Source of the DNA: an uncultured Sphingomonadales bacterium
Lineage (GTDB): Bacteria > Pseudomonadota > Alphaproteobacteria > Sphingomonadales > Sphingomonadaceae
Direction of reading: 5' to 3'
NCBI GenBank assembly: GCA_903893935.1
Contig: CAITOD010000427.1
Coordinates: forward strand, 1-10,962
Length of the DNA stretch: 10,962 bases
The translations under genes and the position numbers were made by a program. Within the stretch, counting starts at the first letter, position 1. Each line of letters starts with the position of its first letter. Shown here one piece after another: positions 6,743 through 10,962 of this stretch. The notes under the pieces were generated by a model. The model ran no database searches and was not told the DNA's origin. It was given only the letters and a program-made list of their open reading frames with translations.

Positions 6743-7730
6743 TCGAGCAGGCGGCCGGGCCGATAATCACCACGAACAGCGTCGGCAGAATGAACAGGAT
6801 CAGCGGCACGGTCATGATCGCGGGCAGTCGCGCGGCCTTTTCTTCGGCGCGCATCATGCGCTCGTTGCGGAATTCGGCCGACAGCACGCGCAAGGCCGAC
6901 GCCAGCGGGGTGCCATAGCGTTCGGTCTGGACCATTGTCGTGACCACGCCTTTCATCGCTTCGAGATTGACGCGATAGGCAAGGTTTTCGAACGCGTGGC
7001 GGCGTTCGGTCAGGAACGACAGTTCGATCGCGGTCAGCGCGAATTCGTCGCCCAGTTCGGGATAGGCGCGGCCAAGCTCGCGCGCCACACGGGCAAACGC
7101 GGCATCGACGGTCAGACCGGCCTCGGCGCAGATCACCAGCAAGTCGAGCGCGTCGGGAAGGCCTTTGCGGATTTCCTTGGTGCGCTTGCCGACCAGGTTG
7201 GAAACATAGATGTCGGGCAGGAAATAGCCGAACACCAGCATCGCCGCAAACGCGCCGAATTTCTTGTAAACGGGCCAGGCCGGGAAATAGTTGGCGCCAT
7301 AGATGACGAAAGCGGCATAGCCGCCGATCACGATCGGGCAGATCATCCGCCCCAAAATGATCGCGACACCCCATTCCTTCTTGCGGATGCCGGCCTGCGC
7401 CAGCTTGCGCTGCGCGACTTTGAGCTGGCTGTCCTGCAGCACGCTCATCTTTTCGAGGAACGTGCGGATGCGGTCGGTGGTTTCGTTGCGGCGCACGATG
7501 CTCGCGCGTTTGCGGCTGGCGGCGACGACAATCCCCGCCTTGAGCTGCTCGCGCCGTTCGTTGAGCGACTTGACCCGCTTGGCCATCGGGTCGCGCACGG
7601 TCACCGCGGCATAGACCGCGAGCACCATCGCGAGCGCCGCCAGCCCCGCCATCAGCGAGGCGGCCCAGATCACATCGACCCCCAGCAGCATGGGGTGGTT
7701 GGTGGCCGGAACGTTGGAAAATGCGCTCAT
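6708..7730 (-). CDS. tadC: Flp/Tad pilus inner-membrane platform protein TadC
   Basis: Polytopic inner-membrane protein of 340 residues that with TadB forms the platform of the type IVc (Flp/Tad) pilus machine and passes pilins to the assembly ATPase. Seen: a first membrane helix (about 19-44), a charged cytoplasmic stretch (47-118), a helix pair (about 120-145 and 155-173), then the T2SSF-type domain with KGLPDALDLLVICAEAGLTV (189-208), FALTAIELSFLTERRHAFENL, an ERYGTPLASALRVLS motif (270-284) and a C-terminal hydrophobic segment (305-330). The start at 7730 lies 9 bp after the tadB stop, so translation is likely coupled. It is the last gene of the minus-strand pilus run here; no tadD or tetratricopeptide gene follows, since the convergent marR gene overlaps its 3' end. 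Confidence 0.93.
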   Translation of the reverse strand: MSAFSNVPATNHPMLLGVDVIWAASLMAGLAALAMVLAVYAAVTVRDPMAKRVKSLNERREQLKAGIVVAASRKRASIVRRNETTDRIRTFLEKMSVLQDSQLKVAQRKLAQAGIRKKEWGVAIILGRMICPIVIGGYAAFVIYGANYFPAWPVYKKFGAFAAMLVFGYFLPDIYVSNLVGKRTKEIRKGLPDALDLLVICAEAGLTVDAAFARVARELGRAYPELGDEFALTAIELSFLTERRHAFENLAYRVNLEAMKGVVTTMVQTERYGTPLASALRVLSAEFRNERMMRAEEKAARLPAIMTVPLILFILPTLFVVIIGPAACSITDNFLHRKMS

Positions 7731-7739
7731 GATTTTGGC

Positions 7740-8711
7740 TCAGATCTCGAAGTTGATCATTTGGGCCATGATAAAGCCGCCCAGGCACAACCAGACAAAG
7801 GCCCCGATTCCGACCCCGATCAAACGTTCATCGGTGAAAAAGCGGCCCATGTATTTGGGGTTGATCGAATAGATCAGCGCAAACACGATGAACGGCAGCG
7901 AGCCGATGATATAGGCCGATGCTTTCGATTCACCGCTCATGGCGCTGATCTTGAGCTTCATCGCGGCGCGCTTGCGCAACACGTCGGCCAGATTGGCGAG
8001 CGTTTCGCCAAGGTTGCCGCCGGTTTCGCGCTGGATCGCCAGCGTGATGCAAAAGAAGCTGAATTCGGGAATATTGAGCCGCTCGGCGGTGACTTGCAGC
8101 GAATCTTCCATCGTCCGGCCCATGCGGATGCGATCGGTCACCAGCTTGAATTCCTCGCCGACCGGGCCCGGCAGCTCGCTCGAGACGACGCCCAGCGTTT
8201 CGCTGATCGGCAGACCCGAACGCAGACCGCGCACCAGCAGTTCGAGCGCATCGGGAAACTTGGCGGTGAACTTCTTGAGCCGGCCTTTGATATACGAGTT
8301 GACCACCATGTGCGGGATACCGGCGCCCGCTGCCACGCCCACCCCCAGGCCAAGCAACAAGGAACCGCTCTTGACCCACACCAGCAGCATCACCCCCACG
8401 CCCAGGCCAATGCTGGCGGTGACATATTGCTGCACAGTCCAGTCCTTGCCGGTGCGCACCAGCCGCAGACGCAGCGCTTCCTGGCGCGATTTCGACCCGG
8501 CGGGCGAATAGGTGGTCGGTTTGCGCTGTGCCACGGCTTTGCGATATTGCGCTTCGACTTTATCGACCGTGCTTTCCGAATGACGCAGCTTGACCGCCTG
8601 CAACCGGCGCATGCCCTCGCGCTGGGGGCTGGGCCCGGTGAACGCAAGCGCAAGGATTGCGAGCATCAAGGTCACCCCGAAGACCACGATAATGATGGGC
8701 AATGGCTGCAT
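7740..8711 (-). CDS. tadB: Flp/Tad pilus inner-membrane platform protein TadB
   Basis: Partner of TadC in the inner-membrane platform of the Flp/Tad pilus, 323 residues. Seen: an N-terminal membrane helix (5-25), a basic linker (30-90), a hydrophobic pair (about 97-135), the T2SSF domain with KFPDALELLVRGLRSGLPI (151-169), EEFKLVTDRIRMGRTMEDSL (186-205), ERLNIPEFSFFCITLAIQRE (210-229) and GGNLGETLANLADVLRKR (231-248), and two C-terminal helices (266-283 and 297-318). This is the full expected layout. The start at 8711 has CAGGT about 9 bases upstream. Unusually it follows cpaE directly, across a 66-bp gap with a hairpin, where the ATPase gene cpaF/tadA normally lies. tadC follows after 9 bp. 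Confidence 0.94.
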   Translation of the reverse strand: MQPLPIIIVVFGVTLMLAILALAFTGPSPQREGMRRLQAVKLRHSESTVDKVEAQYRKAVAQRKPTTYSPAGSKSRQEALRLRLVRTGKDWTVQQYVTASIGLGVGVMLLVWVKSGSLLLGLGVGVAAGAGIPHMVVNSYIKGRLKKFTAKFPDALELLVRGLRSGLPISETLGVVSSELPGPVGEEFKLVTDRIRMGRTMEDSLQVTAERLNIPEFSFFCITLAIQRETGGNLGETLANLADVLRKRAAMKLKISAMSGESKASAYIIGSLPFIVFALIYSINPKYMGRFFTDERLIGVGIGAFVWLCLGGFIMAQMINFEI

Positions 8712-8750
8712 CGTGTAGACCTGCGGTTGCGGGAGGCCGGTCTGGCCGGG

Positions 8751-8770
8751 CGGGACCGCGCACGGTCCCG
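8751..8770 (-). other. Perfect 8-bp stem-loop between cpaE and tadB
   Basis: CGGGACCG (8751-8758) and CGGTCCCG (8763-8770) form a perfect stem with a 4-base loop (TGCG in the transcribed sense), 7 bp after the cpaE stop. No T-run follows on the minus strand, so it is at most a partial terminator; RNA processing or stabilisation of the upstream message is as likely. A further short repeat, GGCC...GGCC, follows at 8736-8748. Confidence 0.6.
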
Positions 8771-8777
8771 CACCGGA

Positions 8778-10139
8778 TCAGGCCGGTTCGCCCGTCTTGG
8801 CTTTGGGGGAAAGCAATTTCTTGATCGATCGGCTGAACAGGGAATTCGCAGCTTTCTCGGGCGCCGGCTGCGCGTCAGCGGGTGCGGGCTTGCCGCCTTT
8901 GACGCCAGGTTTGGCACCGGCTTTGGCATGACCTTTGGCACCGGCCTTGGCGCCTTTGCTGGACGTTTCGCCATCGCCGTCGTTGTGGATGATCGCTTCG
9001 GCCAGTGCGCGCAGCGGTGCGATCGTCTTCGATGTGCGATTGGCGCCAACGAACGTCTGGCCCAGCTTGGCGGCATTGGCTGCGGCTTTGAAATCGTTGT
9101 GGATGACGAAGTTCAGCTTGCGCTCGATCGAGGTTTCGAAATCGGCGCGGCTGATTTCGCCCACGCCTTGCGTCACTTTGTTGGCCACCATCAGCACTTT
9201 GGCATGCGGCGCGTTCGATTTCAGCCACGACAGCAGGCGGATGCCATCGCGCGCACCGGCCAGCGTCAGTTCGGTGACCACCACCACCACTTGCATGCCG
9301 GCGAGCAGTTGCGGAAAATTGATCAGCATGTTGCGCGGCAGATCGACCACTGTCGTCTCGAACGCGTGGCGGAATTCTTCGATCAGCTGAAGAAAGGCGG
9401 TGCCGTCGGTCAGCAGCGGCGCGTTGATCGGCGCTTCGGCCGACAGGATCGACAGGTTGTCGTTGGCGCGGATCATCGCGCGTTCGATAAACAGTCCGTC
9501 GATGCGGCTGGGATTGTCGATCGCATCGGTCAGCCCGCGACCCGGTTCGAGATCGAGCGTCAGCGCGCCGGTGCCGAAATGGACATCGAGATCGAGCAGC
9601 GCGGTCGGCATCTTGTGATCGGCGCTGAACATCCACGCGAGCGACGTGGCCAGCGTCGAAGCGCCGACCCCGCCGCGCGTGCCGACCACGGCGGTCGCGA
9701 CATGTGCTTTGGTCGCGCCGCTGTCACCCGTCCGCGGGGCGGCAAAGATTGCCTGCGCCTGCACCAGCGTGTCGCGCAGATGCGCAATCGACAGGGGCTT
9801 GAGCAGATAGTCCTGGATGCCCGAGGCGACGAGATCGCGGTACAGCCGCACATCGTTGACCTGGCCCACCGCGATCACCACGGTGCCCGGCTCGCACACT
9901 TCGGCAAGGCCGTTGATGTCGTTCAGCGGGTCGCCGCTCTCCGACAGATCGACCATCAGGATCGCCGGGCTGGCGGTGATGGCGAGCGACTGGATCGCGT
10001 TGCGCAAGCCGCCTTTCATGACTTTTTCCGGCGGCCAGCCCATGTCGATGACCACTGAACGCAGGGTATCGAGCGTGGCATCGTCGCACACGAAGGCGGC
10101 GAAGACGTCGCGGTTGCCGGATTTCCAAGGCGCGTTCAT
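8778..10139 (-). CDS. cpaE: Pilus assembly localisation protein CpaE/TadZ
   Basis: ParA/MinD-like protein of 453 residues that places the Flp/Tad pilus machine at its cellular site. Seen: an N-terminal receiver-like domain (about 10-130) with VDLS at 63-66 (Asp64 at the phosphoacceptor position) and SGIQDYLLKPL (106-116); then the ATPase domain with the deviant P-loop GTRGGVGAST (153-162), LLDLDVHFGTGAL (181-193), VVDLPRN (264-270) and VANKV (318-322). Both P-loop lysines of ParA/MinD are replaced (Arg155, Ala160), which recurs in this family and suggests weak or no ATP hydrolysis. The C-terminus carries a low-complexity Lys/Gly/Ala/Pro tail (about 391-430) and a basic end with FSRSIKKLL. Start at 10139, with AGGGGA about 11 bases upstream; cpaD precedes by 35 bp. 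The gene normally next, cpaF, is missing. Confidence 0.94.
   Translation of the reverse strand: MNAPWKSGNRDVFAAFVCDDATLDTLRSVVIDMGWPPEKVMKGGLRNAIQSLAITASPAILMVDLSESGDPLNDINGLAEVCEPGTVVIAVGQVNDVRLYRDLVASGIQDYLLKPLSIAHLRDTLVQAQAIFAAPRTGDSGATKAHVATAVVGTRGGVGASTLATSLAWMFSADHKMPTALLDLDVHFGTGALTLDLEPGRGLTDAIDNPSRIDGLFIERAMIRANDNLSILSAEAPINAPLLTDGTAFLQLIEEFRHAFETTVVDLPRNMLINFPQLLAGMQVVVVVTELTLAGARDGIRLLSWLKSNAPHAKVLMVANKVTQGVGEISRADFETSIERKLNFVIHNDFKAAANAAKLGQTFVGANRTSKTIAPLRALAEAIIHNDGDGETSSKGAKAGAKGHAKAGAKPGVKGGKPAPADAQPAPEKAANSLFSRSIKKLLSPKAKTGEPA
8911..8951 (-). repeat. Imperfect short tandem repeat in the cpaE tail
   Basis: TTGGCACCGGCTTTGGC (8911-8927) recurs at 8935-8951 with one difference, a period of 24 bp or eight codons. 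It encodes the repeated AKAGAK units of the Lys/Gly/Ala-rich CpaE tail. In-frame repeats of this kind can expand or shrink without breaking the reading frame, so the tail length may vary among relatives. Confidence 0.7.
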
Positions 10140-10174
10140 CGGGCGTGTATCCCCTGTGTGCTTGAACTGAGAGC

Positions 10175-10858
10175 TTAATTCGATTGCTGGGTGGATTGCT
10201 GCTTCAGCGCCTGCGCACCGGTGGCGGGCTTGGTGCGGTAGGCATCGATCGCTTTGGTATTGGTCTGCACCACGGTGTTGCCGGTGCCATCCTGGCCGTG
10301 GATCAGGTCTTCCTTGTTGGCGACCATCGCCGCGAGGTTCGAACTGATCGCGCAGCCATAATTGCGCGACGTGGCGTTGCGGTAATTGGCATCAGACCGA
10401 GCCGACCAGTCGGGGCAGCCGGGTACCGAGGCAAACGCGCGCGAAATCACCACGCGGGCTTCGCCTGCGGGAATGTCGCCTACCGTTACCGGCGCCACGG
10501 GGTCGAGGATCAGGCCGAACTTGCCCGCCGCCGCTTCGACTGCGGCATGCGTGGCAGCCGATTGCGCGGGATCGTCGATGGCGACGTGATCGCCATATTT
10601 CAGCCCGACCGCGGCAAACCAGTCGGTCAGGCGATGCAACTGCACCGGATCGACGCCGCCTTCGGGCTGGGTGATCAGATCAAAGGTAAAGTTCGAATGT
10701 TCGACCACCGGCTGGTGGACATTGTCGAGCGAGCGGTTGACCGGCATGCCCCCGCAGCCGGCCAGCGTTCCGGTGAGCACGAGACCCACGGCAAGCGACA
10801 GCGCGCGCGCCCGGCGCGCGCCGTTGCGGACGACTGCAAATTCACGGTTGGTGGTCAT
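10175..10858 (-). CDS. cpaD: Pilus assembly lipoprotein CpaD
   Basis: Predicted outer-membrane-associated lipoprotein of 227 residues working with the CpaC secretin of the Flp/Tad pilus. Seen: an N-terminal basic stretch, a hydrophobic segment (19-31) and the lipobox LAGC with the lipidated Cys35; then LTDWFAAVG (77-85), a GDIPAGEARVVISR stretch (127-140), CPDWS (148-152) and NYGCAISSNLAAMVANKEDLI (split about 166-186), which are CpaD family hallmarks. Cys148 and Cys169 could form a disulfide. The tail after about 200 is polar and Gln-rich. ATG at 10858 was preferred over a GTG six codons earlier because AAAGGGGA, a strong ribosome site, lies in between. That site overlaps the cpaC stop, so the two genes are probably coupled; cpaE follows after 35 bp. 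Confidence 0.92.
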   Translation of the reverse strand: MTTNREFAVVRNGARRARALSLAVGLVLTGTLAGCGGMPVNRSLDNVHQPVVEHSNFTFDLITQPEGGVDPVQLHRLTDWFAAVGLKYGDHVAIDDPAQSAATHAAVEAAAGKFGLILDPVAPVTVGDIPAGEARVVISRAFASVPGCPDWSARSDANYRNATSRNYGCAISSNLAAMVANKEDLIHGQDGTGNTVVQTNTKAIDAYRTKPATGAQALKQQSTQQSN

Positions 10859-10872
10859 GGCAGGGTCCCCTT

Positions 10873-10962
10873 TCACTGGATGCTGAAGCCGGGCTGGGCG
10901 CCCGCGCTCGCCGCGACTTGCGCCTTTTTGGGCCGGTCGGCGGCATCGGGCGTGGCCGAACC
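10873..10962 (-). CDS. cpaC: C-terminal end of secretin CpaC (partial)
   Basis: The last 29 codons and TGA stop of a gene entering from the right edge, ending in QPGFSIQ after an Ala/Lys-rich stretch (DRPKKAQVAAS). Its stop lies 14 bp before the cpaD start. The standard order of alphaproteobacterial cpa loci places cpaC, the outer-membrane secretin, directly upstream of cpaD, and a low-complexity tail ending like this is compatible. The fragment is too short to prove the identity; the call rests mainly on context. Confidence 0.7.
   Translation of the reverse strand, partial: GSATPDAADRPKKAQVAASAGAQPGFSIQ

Noticed and set aside
6723..10058. A 1,111-codon open frame on the + strand, antisense to tadC, tadB and cpaE
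   Set aside because: It spans three clearly recognised genes in the opposite strand, is rich in His, Arg, Gln, Asp and Gly as expected from the antisense of GC-rich coding DNA, and shows no domain. The lack of stops follows from codon bias.

Overview
The window is high-GC (roughly two thirds G+C by eye), densely coding DNA. It most resembles an alphaproteobacterium of the Sphingomonadales (Novosphingobium/Erythrobacter-like). The reasons are the adjacent thiL and hppA genes, a Caulobacter-type cpa/tad pilus locus, an HSD10-type dehydrogenase with a FadA5-like thiolase and divergent crotonases, and a palindromic intergenic repeat (core CCCCGGA-CTTGA-TCCGGGG) of a kind familiar from alphaproteobacterial genomes. 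The taxonomic call is inference from gene content only.

Left part, minus strand (1-1446): the first 138 codons of hppA (membrane proton-pumping pyrophosphatase, running off the left edge), a 135-bp leader, then thiL (thiamine-monophosphate kinase). Upstream of thiL lies an inverted pair of the palindromic repeats (1505-1600) rather than nusB, which I recall as a common thiL neighbour in sphingomonads.

Centre (1619-6742): an acyl-CoA catabolism cluster. A crotonase gene reads leftward (1619-2422). Diverging from it are a thiolase (2578-3750), an HSD10-like short-chain dehydrogenase (3774-4559), a second crotonase with a TTG start (4615-5487) and a TetR regulator (5484-6143, overlapping by ATGA). 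A MarR regulator follows at 6239-6742. Dehydrogenase plus thiolase are the last two steps of a beta-oxidation spiral. Both crotonases lack the two catalytic glutamates of classical enoyl-CoA hydratase, and one carries a glutamate where enoyl-CoA isomerases have theirs, so the pair may handle unusual double bonds or substrates. No acyl-CoA dehydrogenase or CoA ligase is in the window. The 155-bp divergent promoter region holds a perfect 8-bp inverted repeat and an AT-rich one, both candidate operators for the linked TetR or MarR.

Right part, minus strand (6708-10962): the end of a type IVc (Flp/Tad) pilus operon in transcription order cpaC (last 29 codons), cpaD, cpaE/tadZ, tadB, tadC. The motor ATPase gene cpaF/tadA, normally between cpaE and tadB, is absent; its place is taken by a 66-bp gap with a perfect 8-bp hairpin. 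tadC and marR converge and overlap at their 3' ends by 35 bp with no terminator between them.

No RNA gene, CRISPR array, insertion sequence or phage gene was seen, and no gene-free stretch exceeds about 175 bp. I do not see a clearly novel system. The points most worth a second look are the missing cpaF, the non-canonical crotonase active sites and the inverted repeats in the divergent promoter.
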